64,000 nt of DNA from CAYSLU01 sp964431965. GTDB lineage: Bacteria > Verrucomicrobiota > Kiritimatiellia > CAIKKV01 > CAYSLU01. Positions 1 through 10,732 of the stretch are shown in pieces (positions within the stretch are counted from its first letter, which is position 1; every line of letters starts with the position of its first letter). Position numbers and translations under genes: made by a program. The stretch spans positions 1 to 64,000 of the forward strand of contig CAYSLU010000016.1 in assembly GCA_964431965.1 (NCBI GenBank). Direction: 5' to 3'. Under the pieces are notes generated by a model. It was given only the letters and a program-made list of their open reading frames with translations, was not told the DNA's origin and searched no databases.

Positions 1-1
1 C

Positions 2-1018
2 GGCCTGAACATCGAGCGCTTCATGGCGCTGCACGAGTTCCAGAACCTGCACCGCGTGTACAAGGAGAAGATCAACCAGTTCGTGATGGGGCACTTCTTC
101 CCGAGCTACACCTTCGACCTCGAGCGGACGCTCTACTTCTTCATCTCCGGGCGCTACGAGTACCGCAACAAGGGGTTCGACCTCGCGATTGAGGCGATGG
201 CCCGGCTCAACTGGCGGCTGAAGCAGGCGGGCAGCAACCGGACGATCGTCTTCTTCATCGTGACACGCGCCCCGTACCGCTCCATCAACGCGGAGGCCCT
301 GCGCACCCGGGCGGAGATGGAGGAGATTCGCAAGAACTGCGATGCGATCCATCACCAGGTCGGCGAGCGCCTCTTCGTCGCCACGGCGATGGGGCGGGCT
401 CCGGCCCTTGACGAGCTGGTCGACGACTACTGGCGCTTGCGGCTGCGGCGGGCGATGTACGCCTGGCGCCGGCCGCAGCTGCCGTCCATCGTTACGCACG
501 ACCTGCTGGACGACGCCAACGACTCGATCCTGAAGGAGCTGCGGCGGTGCGGCCTGGTGAACGCGGCGACGGATCCCGTGAAGGTCGTCTACCACCCGGA
601 CTTCATCGCTCCGAGCAACCCGCTGTTCGGGATGGATTACGACCAGTTCGCGCGTGGGTGCCACCTGGGGATCTTCCCGTCCTACTACGAGCCGTGGGGA
701 TACGCGCCGCTCGAGTGCGCCGCTCTGGGCATCCCGGCCGTGACGACCGACCTGTCGGGCTTCGGGTCGTACCTGATGCGGAACATGCCCGACCATCAGC
801 TCCGGGGGCTGATCGTGCTGCACCGGCGCTTCGCATCGTTCGAGGCCTCGGCCGACGAACTGGCGAGCGCGATGTTCGACTTCGCACAGCTGGAGCGCCG
901 CGAGCGCATCGCGATGCGGAACTACGTTGAGAGCTCGGCCGCGCAGTTCGACTGGCACCTGCTGGGGCAGCACTACGGCGCGGCGCACGATCTGGCTCTG
1001 GCCGCCGTCAAGGCCTGA
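2..1018 (+). CDS. Glycogen synthase, GT3 (eukaryote-type) family, C-terminal part
   Basis: The frame is open from base 2, so the gene begins upstream of the window; about 338 C-terminal residues are present. The visible start (GLNIERF, then HEFQNLH) matches the region of GT3 glycogen synthases around the 'HEFQNLH' block. It is followed by the TLYFFISGRYE block that opens the second Rossmann domain. The retaining-GT-B signature YYEPWGYAPLE with two spaced Glu residues lies near bases 683-715, followed by GIPAVTTDLSGFG. Family knowledge: GT3 enzymes transfer glucose from UDP-glucose to the glycogen non-reducing end. Most bacteria use the ADP-glucose GT5 type, so GT3 is notable. It ends 22 bases before an HD-domain gene. 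The N-terminal acceptor domain and the start cannot be judged here. Confidence 0.87.
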   Translation, partial: GLNIERFMALHEFQNLHRVYKEKINQFVMGHFFPSYTFDLERTLYFFISGRYEYRNKGFDLAIEAMARLNWRLKQAGSNRTIVFFIVTRAPYRSINAEALRTRAEMEEIRKNCDAIHHQVGERLFVATAMGRAPALDELVDDYWRLRLRRAMYAWRRPQLPSIVTHDLLDDANDSILKELRRCGLVNAATDPVKVVYHPDFIAPSNPLFGMDYDQFARGCHLGIFPSYYEPWGYAPLECAALGIPAVTTDLSGFGSYLMRNMPDHQLRGLIVLHRRFASFEASADELASAMFDFAQLERRERIAMRNYVESSAAQFDWHLLGQHYGAAHDLALAAVKA

Positions 1019-1040
1019 TGCGGCATACCGCTTCCATCCC

Positions 1041-1856
1041 ATGAACGACCCTCAGCTCCAGTCGGTCTTTGCCCGTTACGACCGGTACGTGGACGGCTAC
1101 TCCGCCTCGGGCGGACTTGAGCCGATGCTGGAGCTGAAGCTGGGGCACAGCCGGCGGGTCGCCGCGAACTGTCGCTCGATCGCGTCCGATCTGGGGTGGC
1201 CGGACGGGGATCTCAATGCCGCGGAGGCCATGGGCCTGCTGCACGATGTGGGGCGGTTCCCTCAGTACCGGCGCCATCGGACGTTTCACGACGCCGACTC
1301 GGTGAATCATGCGGAGCTCGGCCACCAGGTAACCCTCGACGAGCGCTTGCTTTCGGGGTGCGATCCCCATGACGAGCGGCGCGTGCTGGACGGCATCCGA
1401 CTCCACAACTGCCGGTTCCTTCCGGCGGGCTTGGCCGGTGGGTCTCTGGCGTTCGTCCAACTGGCCCGCGATTCGGACAAGCTCGACATCTTCCACGTCA
1501 TCCGGGAGGCGGTCGAGACCGGGCGAATCCGGAACCACCCGGAGATCCTGCTGCGCATCACGCTCGACGGGCCCGCCAACCCCGCCATCATTGAGGACAT
1601 TCGGCAGGGGCGGACCGGCGCCTACGGGGACGTGAAGTCGCTGACGGACTTCAACCTGATGCAGCTCTCCTGGTTCGCCGACATCAACTTCGTGCCGACA
1701 TTCCGCCTGATCGACGCGCGCGGCTTCATGGGTCACTTCAGACGGGTCTTGCCGGGGGAGCCGGATGTTCAGGAGGCGCTGGAGCGCGCAGAGGCGATCC
1801 TGCGTTGCGCGTGCGGCCCGTCCGAGCCGCCGGCCGCGCGGATTACACCGCCTTGA
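1041..1856 (+). CDS. HD-domain phosphohydrolase-like protein
   Basis: 271 residues. An HD metal-binding core is visible: a first His in the LGHSRRVAANC segment (about residues 35-45), the diagnostic LLHDVGRF, a later His in the VNHAELGHQ segment, and a distal Asp in the RDSDKLDIFH segment. HD proteins hydrolyse phosphate esters, often nucleotides or cyclic nucleotides. No partner domain is fused here, so the substrate is unknown. The ATG at 1041 is chosen because the open frame upstream is only the antiphase shadow of the glycogen synthase gene and lacks protein-like sequence. The last 14 bases overlap, tail to tail, the 3' end of birA on the other strand. Confidence 0.8.
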   Translation: MNDPQLQSVFARYDRYVDGYSASGGLEPMLELKLGHSRRVAANCRSIASDLGWPDGDLNAAEAMGLLHDVGRFPQYRRHRTFHDADSVNHAELGHQVTLDERLLSGCDPHDERRVLDGIRLHNCRFLPAGLAGGSLAFVQLARDSDKLDIFHVIREAVETGRIRNHPEILLRITLDGPANPAIIEDIRQGRTGAYGDVKSLTDFNLMQLSWFADINFVPTFRLIDARGFMGHFRRVLPGEPDVQEALERAEAILRCACGPSEPPAARITPP

Positions 1857-2637
1857 ATATCCTCACGATGTCGCCAGACCAGAACAGCCGGGATTGCCCT
1901 GAATCGTCAGTCAGCGCCAGCCGCCCGTCCGGCGCCAATCCGCTGTAGCGGCCGGCCAGTCGGCGTCCGTCGGGGATCAGGACTTCAATTCGGAGGCCGG
2001 CCAGGGCGTCGCGTCGTGTCCAGTCCCGCAGAATGACCTCGCACCCGCTTGCGACGAGGGCATCCAGGCGTTGCTGAACGCGAAGCATGAGGGCGCCGAA
2101 GACGGCGTCTGGCGCCAGCGGCCGACTGGCTTCCGCGGCCATGGACGTGGCCGTATCCGCGAGGCCGGCAGTCGCCAGGTCCGGCGCGGGCGTGCAGACA
2201 TTAAGGCCGATGCCCAGCACCAGCGCGTCGTCCTCCGGCACCAGCTCAGCCAGGATGCCGGCGATTTTGCGGCCTGCGACCAGCACATCGTTCGGCCACT
2301 TGAGGCCCGGGGCCAGGCCGTAGTCGAGCAGCAGATCCGAGACCGCGAGAGCGGCGGCTTGGCCGACGTTCGGGGCGACGGGCACGAACGCGGGCTTCCG
2401 CAGCAGGACGGAGCAGGCGATTCCGGCGCCGGGCACGGTGAGCCAGGAGCGGGTGAGCCGTCCGCGCCCGGCCGTCTGGGCCGCGGCCTGCACGACATCC
2501 CCGTGCCCCAACTCCGCGCTGTGCGCGACGGCCCACGTGTTGGTGGAGGGGATCGCGTGGAAGGACAGGAGGCGTCCACTCCACAAGCCTCGGCCCGGGA
2601 CAATCGCCGGCTGGCTCCGATCGGGCGAGTCGGTCAT
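1843..2637 (-). CDS. birA: Biotin--[acetyl-CoA-carboxylase] ligase
   Basis: 264 residues. It joins biotin to the biotin carboxyl carrier protein via biotinyl-AMP. The biotin-binding loop is visible as AGRGRLTRSW (family consensus GRGRxxRxW), then KWPNDVLVAGRKIAGIL, and the C-terminal SH3-like domain runs to the LFWSGDIVRIF end. The protein starts almost directly with the catalytic domain. The N-terminal winged-helix DNA-binding domain of bifunctional BirA is absent, so this is a ligase only and not a repressor. Its ATG overlaps the stop of the upstream SGNH hydrolase gene (ATGA), implying translational coupling in a minus-strand trio with the Gfo/Idh/MocA gene. Confidence 0.92.
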   Translation of the reverse strand: MTDSPDRSQPAIVPGRGLWSGRLLSFHAIPSTNTWAVAHSAELGHGDVVQAAAQTAGRGRLTRSWLTVPGAGIACSVLLRKPAFVPVAPNVGQAAALAVSDLLLDYGLAPGLKWPNDVLVAGRKIAGILAELVPEDDALVLGIGLNVCTPAPDLATAGLADTATSMAAEASRPLAPDAVFGALMLRVQQRLDALVASGCEVILRDWTRRDALAGLRIEVLIPDGRRLAGRYSGLAPDGRLALTDDSGQSRLFWSGDIVRIFKAV

Positions 2638-3257
2638 GGCTCCGACCTCCGGATCAGGGCGGCGACCGCTTCTGCGAGGATGCGGTATCCGGCTGCGTTC
2701 GGGTGGACGTGGTCGCTCCGGAGGGCCGGCTTGCCGATGATCTCCCGCAGCGTGCGGGTGTCGATGGGCACCGTGAGCTCGCGGGCGACTTCGGTGTAGA
2801 ACCGGGGTGGTGCCAGCGAAAGAGAGGGGGCCGGGACAGCGACCATCACGATGTCGGCGTCGGCGCCGCGCGCGTCCCGGACCATGCGGCGCAGGTTCTC
2901 CGCCGTCGTCGCCGCTTCGTCCCCCTGTAGCATATCGTTTCCGCCGTGGCACAGGACGACCAGATCCGGATGGTAGGCTTGCAGCAGGGCGGGCAGACGA
3001 TCGGCGCCCGCGCCCGCCAGCTCACCGGGTTGGCCGGCGTTGATGACTCGGCACCCCAGGATCTGGGCCAGAACGGCAGGGTAGGGCTTGCCTTCCTCCG
3101 CCCCGGTGCCCGCCGTCAGGCTATCACCGAACGCCAGCACGACCGAATCTGGACGCAGCGGCCGGACCGTCGGCCGGCGGCTGCAGGCCAGGCCCAAGCA
3201 CGCCACGGCCAGCAGGCAGAGTGTCGCCGTCGCGCGGGATCGGACGAATGCCTTCAT
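2634..3257 (-). CDS. SGNH/GDSL hydrolase, probable lipoprotein (TesA-like)
   Basis: 207 residues. An N-terminal hydrophobic stretch ends in LGLAC (Cys about residue 25), a good lipobox, so the mature protein is probably lipid-anchored in the envelope. The four SGNH blocks are present: FGDSLTAGTG with the nucleophile Ser, a block II Gly in VINAGQPGE, the block III Asn in CHGGNDML, and the block V Asp/His pair in SDHVHPNAAGY. Family members are arylesterases, lysophospholipases and acyl-thioesterases (TesA); the substrate is not predictable. It sits 10 bases after the Gfo/Idh/MocA gene and overlaps the birA start by 4 bases, so the three genes probably share a transcript. Confidence 0.85.
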   Translation of the reverse strand: MKAFVRSRATATLCLLAVACLGLACSRRPTVRPLRPDSVVLAFGDSLTAGTGAEEGKPYPAVLAQILGCRVINAGQPGELAGAGADRLPALLQAYHPDLVVLCHGGNDMLQGDEAATTAENLRRMVRDARGADADIVMVAVPAPSLSLAPPRFYTEVARELTVPIDTRTLREIIGKPALRSDHVHPNAAGYRILAEAVAALIRRSEP

Positions 3258-3267
3258 GTGGGGCGAT

Positions 3268-4380
3268 CTACCATGTGCGCGAGTCGGGAACCGGCAGCCA
3301 GCGGCCGCCTTCGAGGATCGACTGCTGGCTGAGCAGCCCGGGCAGCGTCATGTCCATCGACTCGTCGATCCCGATGGGGCACGGCCGCGCGCCCCGGATC
3401 GCATCCACGAAATCGAGGATCTCGAAGTAGTCACCGCCGCCGTGGCCGGCCTTCCGGGCGGTCTCGCTGGCCGTGCGCCACATTTCGGGGACATACTCGT
3501 CGCCGAGTTCGTCGAGGTCCATCCACGCATCGGGATTGGCGCTCTTCGCGCGGAGCCAGACCCGGTTCTTCTCGCCGTGCGCGCGGGCGGACTCGTAGGC
3601 CCCGTCGGTTCCCTGGAGCTGGTAGTTCGTCATCGAGTGGGGCCGGTCCGAGAGCATGTCGACGCGGATCTTCACCAGGCCGCCGCTGCGCATGCGGCCG
3701 AGCATGACGGAGGTGTCCTGGGCGTATTCGGCGCCGCGCGGGTCGCGGTAGTGATGCCCGCTGCCGGCGCAGCACACGGACTCCACGCGGTCGCCCGGCA
3801 TCCACTGGAGGATGGGGCCGAGGCTGTGGGTGCCGTAGGTGATGCCCTCGATGCCCGTCTGCCAGCGGCGGCGCCAGACCGTGACTTCGTTCAGGCCCTT
3901 CAACTCGTGCAGGTACTCTCCCTCGCCGTAGTAGGGGGTGCCGAACAGGCCGCGGCGCACGAGTTCCCGGACGATCACGTTCGGCCGCATGTACGTGTAG
4001 TTCTCGGCCATCATGTAGACGCCGCGCGACGCGCGGCAGGCCCGCACCAAGGCGCGGCACTCGTCGATGGAGACCCCGGCCGTCACCTCGCTGAGCACGT
4101 GGATGTGGCGATCAAGCGCGGCGATCGCCTGCGGCGCGTGGAACGGCATCGGGGTGCCGAGGATGACGGCATCGACCTTCGACCGCTCCAGCATGTCTTC
4201 GTAGCTCGTGTAGGACTCGGTCGCCCCGAGCCGGGCTGCCGCCTCGGGCAGCCGCTCGGCATTCGTGTCGCACACCGCGTGGATTCGCACGCCTCCGAGC
4301 GAGTCACAGGCCGCCTTGAAGCTCGCCCCCCGCCCGCAGGCTCCGACGATTCCGATGTTGAGCTGTTCGAGAACTGACAT
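3268..4380 (-). CDS. Gfo/Idh/MocA-family NAD(P)-dependent oxidoreductase
   Basis: 370 residues. The N-terminal Rossmann fold starts with IGIVGACGRGAS. It is followed by a CDTNAERLPEAA segment typical of cofactor selectivity, a VDAVILGTPMPFHAPQ strand, and SEVTAG in place of the usual EKP motif. The C-terminal alpha/beta domain runs to an ILEGGRWLPVPDS end. These enzymes oxidise or reduce sugars and sugar derivatives with NAD(P). The replacement of the catalytic-lysine EKP motif by SEVTAG means the usual catalytic Lys is not where expected, so activity may differ. The ATG at 4380 has an AAGGAG ribosome site about 8 bases upstream. It leads the minus-strand trio with the SGNH hydrolase and birA genes. 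Confidence 0.85.
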   Translation of the reverse strand: MSVLEQLNIGIVGACGRGASFKAACDSLGGVRIHAVCDTNAERLPEAAARLGATESYTSYEDMLERSKVDAVILGTPMPFHAPQAIAALDRHIHVLSEVTAGVSIDECRALVRACRASRGVYMMAENYTYMRPNVIVRELVRRGLFGTPYYGEGEYLHELKGLNEVTVWRRRWQTGIEGITYGTHSLGPILQWMPGDRVESVCCAGSGHHYRDPRGAEYAQDTSVMLGRMRSGGLVKIRVDMLSDRPHSMTNYQLQGTDGAYESARAHGEKNRVWLRAKSANPDAWMDLDELGDEYVPEMWRTASETARKAGHGGGDYFEILDFVDAIRGARPCPIGIDESMDMTLPGLLSQQSILEGGRWLPVPDSRTW

Positions 4381-4673
4381 GTGAGCGCTCCTTCGAGTAT
4401 TGGGCCCTGAGTATGCCCCGGTGCGTCCTGAATGCAAGGGCGAACGCGGCGCCATGGCGGCCGCGCCCGCTATGGCCGCTCTGGTTGTCGTGCCATGGCT
4501 GGCGCGGCTCCATTGAGGCTGTGGATGCTGGACGGAGTGGACGGGGTGCTTCCTGCGAAGGGAGTTCGCCGATTTGACGCGTGAGCGCGCGAATCTCAAG
4601 TTGCCGCCGAGCCGGCCGGCGGGATAGACTCTGACCGTTTCAGCCCTGCGGGGCATCCAAGGGAGCCAGTCTG
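4381..4673. other. Divergent intergenic region, no gene seen
   Basis: 293 bases between the divergently transcribed oxidoreductase and GHMP kinase/GalU fusion. I see no reading frame with protein-like composition and no RNA gene. It must hold the promoters of both transcripts; the only candidate I can point to is listed separately at 4601-4630. Confidence 0.6.
4601..4630 (+). promoter_or_regulatory. Candidate sigma70-type promoter for the kinase/GalU fusion gene
   Basis: TTGCCG at 4601-4606, an 18-base spacer, and TAGACT at 4625-4630, about 43 bases before the ATG at 4674. The matches to consensus are fair, and in a sequence this GC-rich the call remains tentative. Confidence 0.35.
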
Positions 4674-6596
4674 ATGAAACTCTTCGTGCCGGGCCGGATC
4701 TGCCTGTTTGGCGAGCACTCCGATTGGGCGGGCGGCTACCGCCGGATCAACGCCGAACTGGAGAAGGGCTATACGATCATCACGGGGACGAACCAGGGCG
4801 TTTACGCGAACGTCCAGCCGCACCCGACCAAGCTGATCCTGCGGTCCTGCCTGAACGACGGGACGCGCACGGGTGAGTTCGAGCTGCCGATGGACCGCGA
4901 GGTGCTGCTCGAGGCGGCTCAGAAGGGCGGATTCTTCAGCTACGCCGCCGGAGTGGCGTACCAGGTCTTGACGCACTACCGGGTGCGCGGGCTGGAGATC
5001 GAGAACTACCTGACCGACCTGCCGATCAAGAAGGGGCTCTCTTCGAGCGCGGCGATCTGCGTGATGGTGGCGCGCGCGTTCAACCGCGTGTATGACCTCA
5101 AGATGACGGTACGCGGCGAGATGGAGTACGCCTATATGGGCGAGATCACCACGCCGTCCCGCTGCGGCCGCATGGATCAGGGCTGCGCCTACGGCAACCG
5201 GCCGATCGTCATGGAATTCGACGGCGACCGGCTGGACGTGAACGAGATCAGCGTTCCCAAGGACATGCATCTGGTCATCGTCGATCTGCACGCGCAGAAG
5301 GACACGAAGGAGATCCTGGGGCGCCTGAACCACTGCTATCCGTTCGCGGAGAACGAGATGCAGCGCGGGGTGCAGCGCTACCTCGGGCCGGTCAACGCCG
5401 CGATCGTGCGCGAGGCCGCCGAGGCGCTCCGCACGGGCGACGCCGTGCAACTGGGCGCGCTGATGACGCGTGCGCAGTCGGAGTTCGATCGCTACCTGCA
5501 GCCTGCGTGCCCGTCCCAGCTGACCGCTCCGGTGCTGCACAGCGTGCTGGCGCACGCGCCCCTGCAGCCGCTCATCTTCGGCGGCAAAGGCGTGGGCTCG
5601 CAGGGCGACGGCACGGCGCAGTTCATCGCGCGCGATGAAGAGAGCCAGCACAAGGTTGTCGAGATCATCGAGCGCGACCTGAAGATGTCCTGCCTGAAGC
5701 TGGTGATCCGGGCGGGCCGGCGCGTCCGCAAGGCGATCATCCCGGCGGCGGGCTTCGGCACGCGACTCTTCCCGGCCACGAAGGCGATCAAGAAGGAGCT
5801 CTTCCCGATCATCGGCCGCGACGGCCGGGTGAAGCCGGTGATCCTGGCGATCGTGGAGGAGGCGCTGAGCGCGGGCATCGAGGAAGTGGGCATCCTGGTG
5901 CAGAGCGGGGACAAGGAGCTCTTCGAGGCATTCTTCGGCACGCCGCCGCCGATCGAGAACTACAACAAGCTCTCGAAGGAGAGCCAGGACTACTGCCGCT
6001 GGCTTCTGGAACTGGGGCGGAAAGTCACGCTTCTCACGCAGGACGTGCAGGAGGGCTTCGGGCACGCCGTCTACTGCGCCAAGGACTGGGTGAAGGACGA
6101 GCCGTTCATGCTCCTGCTCGGCGACCACCTGTACGCATCCGACACGGATATCTCCTGCGCGCGCCAGCTGCTGGACGTATACGACCAGGTCGGGCAGAGC
6201 GTGGTGGGCCTGAAGAAAACCGTCGGCGCCGAGGTGAAGCACTTTGGCTGCGTGACGGGGACCTGGGAGAAGACCGGCGAGGAGCTGTCGATCACGGAGT
6301 TCGCCGAGAAGCCGGATATCGAGTACGCGCGCAAGCACCTTCATGTGGACGGGATGGAGGACGACCTCTTCCTCTCGGTCTTCGGCATCTACGTGCTGAA
6401 GCCGGCGATTTTCGAGTACCTCGAGGAGCACATCAGCCACAACATCCGGGAGCGGGGCGAGTTCCAGCTTACGTCCTGCCTCGACCGCCTGAGGCAGGAG
6501 GACGGCTTCACCGGGTACGTGATCAAGGGCCGGCGGTTCGATATCGGCCTGCCCGAGGCGTACCGCCAGACCATGATCGACTTCCGGAATGCGTGA
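4674..6596 (+). CDS. GHMP sugar kinase fused to a GalU-like UTP-sugar-1-phosphate uridylyltransferase
   Basis: 640 residues in two parts. Residues 1 to about 345 are a GHMP kinase: motif 1 PGRICLFGEHSDWAGG (residues 6-21), ATP loop KKGLSSSAAI (119-128) and motif 3 FGGKGVGSQGDG. From about residue 350 a complete GalU-like nucleotidyltransferase follows: KAIIPAAGFGTRLFPATKA, the LLLGDHLY Asp motif, an EFAEKPD segment and a C-terminal FDIGLPEAYRQT. Such a bifunctional enzyme would phosphorylate a free sugar at C1 and load it onto UMP. The next gene is a UDP-glucuronate decarboxylase homologue, so glucuronate is an attractive substrate (inference only). The ATG at 4674 follows AAGGGAG by 9 bases. 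Known fused kinase-pyrophosphorylases include FKP for fucose, but there the domain order is reversed and the product is GDP-fucose. Confidence 0.82.
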   Translation: MKLFVPGRICLFGEHSDWAGGYRRINAELEKGYTIITGTNQGVYANVQPHPTKLILRSCLNDGTRTGEFELPMDREVLLEAAQKGGFFSYAAGVAYQVLTHYRVRGLEIENYLTDLPIKKGLSSSAAICVMVARAFNRVYDLKMTVRGEMEYAYMGEITTPSRCGRMDQGCAYGNRPIVMEFDGDRLDVNEISVPKDMHLVIVDLHAQKDTKEILGRLNHCYPFAENEMQRGVQRYLGPVNAAIVREAAEALRTGDAVQLGALMTRAQSEFDRYLQPACPSQLTAPVLHSVLAHAPLQPLIFGGKGVGSQGDGTAQFIARDEESQHKVVEIIERDLKMSCLKLVIRAGRRVRKAIIPAAGFGTRLFPATKAIKKELFPIIGRDGRVKPVILAIVEEALSAGIEEVGILVQSGDKELFEAFFGTPPPIENYNKLSKESQDYCRWLLELGRKVTLLTQDVQEGFGHAVYCAKDWVKDEPFMLLLGDHLYASDTDISCARQLLDVYDQVGQSVVGLKKTVGAEVKHFGCVTGTWEKTGEELSITEFAEKPDIEYARKHLHVDGMEDDLFLSVFGIYVLKPAIFEYLEEHISHNIRERGEFQLTSCLDRLRQEDGFTGYVIKGRRFDIGLPEAYRQTMIDFRNA

Positions 6597-6612
6597 GCAG
6601 AAGGGGGCGGTG

Positions 6613-7569
6613 ATGAGTCGAGCGCGAAAGAAGCAGCGGGTGGCGGTTGTGACGGGCGGCGCGGGGTTTCTGGGGTCGCACCTGTGCGACCTGCTGCTGG
6701 CGAAGGGGCACCGGGTGGTCTGCCTGGACAACCTGATCACCGGGAACGTTGCCAACATCGAGCACCTCGCGGGGAACGAATCCTTCCGGTTCATCAAGCA
6801 CGATGTGACCGAATACATCTACCTTCCGGGCCAGGTGGACTTTGTGTTTCATTTCGCATCGCCGGCGAGCCCGATCGACTACCTCGAGCTGCCGATCCAG
6901 ACGCTGAAGGTGGGGGCGCTGGGCACGCACAAGGCTCTGGGGCTGGCTCGGGCCAAGGGCGCGACGTTCCTGCTGGCATCGACTTCGGAGGTTTACGGCG
7001 ACCCGCTGATTCACCCGCAGCCGGAGAGCTACTGGGGAAACGTGAATCCCATCGGGCCGCGCGGCGTCTACGACGAGGCCAAGCGGTTCGCGGAGGCGAT
7101 GGTGATGGCGTACCATCGCGCGCACGGGCTCGATACGAAGATCGTGCGGATCTTCAACACCTACGGGCCGCGCATGCGCCCGAATGACGGGCGCGTGATC
7201 CCGGCGTTCATCAGCCAGGCCCTTCGGAACCAGCCCATGACCCTGTTCGGGGACGGCAGCCAGACGCGCAGCTTCTGCTTCGTTTCCGACCTGCTGCGCG
7301 GCATCTACGCGCTGGCGACCAGCCGCGAGACGGGCCCGATCAACATCGGGAACCCCACGGAGATGACGGTGCGGCAGATCGCGGAGCGGATTCGGACCCT
7401 GATCGGGAGCCGCTCGCGGATCGTGTGCCGCCCGCTGCCCGTGGACGACCCGAAGGTCCGGCAGCCCGATATCGCGCTGGCCAGCCGCCTCCTCAAGTGG
7501 GCGCCGGCCGTGGACTTGGACGCCGGGCTTCGCCAGACGATCGAGTACTTTCGCAACCGACGGGACTGA
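6613..7569 (+). CDS. UDP-glucuronate decarboxylase (UDP-xylose synthase)-like SDR
   Basis: 318 residues. An extended short-chain dehydrogenase with the NAD-binding TGGAGFLGSHLCD, the family-typical FHFASPASPIDYLE block, FLLASTSEVYGDPL, the catalytic YDEAK (Tyr/Lys), and GPRMRPNDGRVIPAF near the substrate site. These blocks are those of UXS, which converts UDP-glucuronate to UDP-xylose via a 4-keto intermediate. The ATG at 6613 is preferred over the one at 6589 because an AAGGGGGCGG ribosome site (6601-6610) lies just before it, although 6589 would overlap the kinase/GalU stop. Cytoplasmic enzyme of a probable two-gene sugar-nucleotide unit. Confidence 0.85.
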   Translation: MSRARKKQRVAVVTGGAGFLGSHLCDLLLAKGHRVVCLDNLITGNVANIEHLAGNESFRFIKHDVTEYIYLPGQVDFVFHFASPASPIDYLELPIQTLKVGALGTHKALGLARAKGATFLLASTSEVYGDPLIHPQPESYWGNVNPIGPRGVYDEAKRFAEAMVMAYHRAHGLDTKIVRIFNTYGPRMRPNDGRVIPAFISQALRNQPMTLFGDGSQTRSFCFVSDLLRGIYALATSRETGPINIGNPTEMTVRQIAERIRTLIGSRSRIVCRPLPVDDPKVRQPDIALASRLLKWAPAVDLDAGLRQTIEYFRNRRD

Positions 7570-7613
7570 TCGCCGGCCGGCCGGAGTCGGGCCGGAAGGC
7601 GGGAGGAGGCCAC

Positions 7614-8024
7614 ATGTTTCTTCGATTCACGAATGCGGATGGCAAGCTGATCGAGGTGGAGCTGGGGTCTCAGCCCGTGACGATCGGCCGCTCGGCGGAG
7701 GCGGACATCGTGGTGCCCAGCGAGAAGGCGTCGCGCGTACACTGCGCGATTCGGCAGTGGGACGGCGACTTCATCCTCAAGGACATGCGGTCGCGAAACG
7801 CCACGTTCGTGAACGAGCGCCGGATCGATGTGGCGATTCTGAAGCCGGGCGACCGGATCAAGGTGGGCTCCGTGGTGATCGATGTGGACCGCAAGGCGTC
7901 GAAGGGGGCGTCCACGCTGCTTCGCGAGGTCGGCGCCGAGATGGAGGAGGGGAAGGGGTACCGGACCATCCTCCGCGAGATCGTCCGCAAGGCGGACGGA
8001 ACCAAGTCGGGCTCCGGGGCCTGA
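7614..8024 (+). CDS. Small FHA-domain protein
   Basis: 136 residues, essentially one forkhead-associated domain. The phosphothreonine-binding residues are visible: the GRS of VTIGRSAEADIVV, the SRVHC loop with Ser and His, and SRNATFVN with the conserved Asn. FHA domains read phospho-Thr marks made by Ser/Thr kinases. A Lys/Glu-rich helical tail of about 40 residues follows (from TLLREVGAEMEE). There is a strong GGGAGGAGG ribosome site just before the ATG. It lies 44 bases after the UXS gene in the same direction; no kinase gene is visible nearby. Confidence 0.83.
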   Translation: MFLRFTNADGKLIEVELGSQPVTIGRSAEADIVVPSEKASRVHCAIRQWDGDFILKDMRSRNATFVNERRIDVAILKPGDRIKVGSVVIDVDRKASKGASTLLREVGAEMEEGKGYRTILREIVRKADGTKSGSGA

Positions 8025-8080
8025 CCGGCCGGCCTGAGGCACCTGAAGCGGCGCGGCGCTTGTCCCGGGCCGTTTCAGGC

Positions 8081-8100
8081 GGGCGGCCCATAGGCCGCCC
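8081..8100. terminator. GC hairpin between convergent genes, possible bidirectional terminator
   Basis: A perfect 8-base stem (GGGCGGCC / GGCCGCCC) with a CATA loop, in the 184-base gap between the ends of the FHA gene and gyrA. No T-run follows on either side, so intrinsic termination is unproven. Confidence 0.4.
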
Positions 8101-8208
8101 CTTCCAGTTCACGGGCGCGTGAGCGAGTCGCGTAACCTGAGGGACGACCTCCGTGTCGTCCGCGGATTCGCCCTCGGGGTTTCCGAACACGGGCCACGCC
8201 AAGGGGCT

Positions 8209-10713
<2,505 letters not shown>

Positions 10714-10732
10714 GGGCGGTGCGTTCCCGGGG

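Noticed and set aside
4596..6818. 740-residue minus-strand open frame antisense to the kinase/GalU gene
   Set aside because: His/Arg/Leu-rich translation without recognisable blocks; the plus strand carries complete GHMP and GalU motifs. It is a GC-driven shadow frame.
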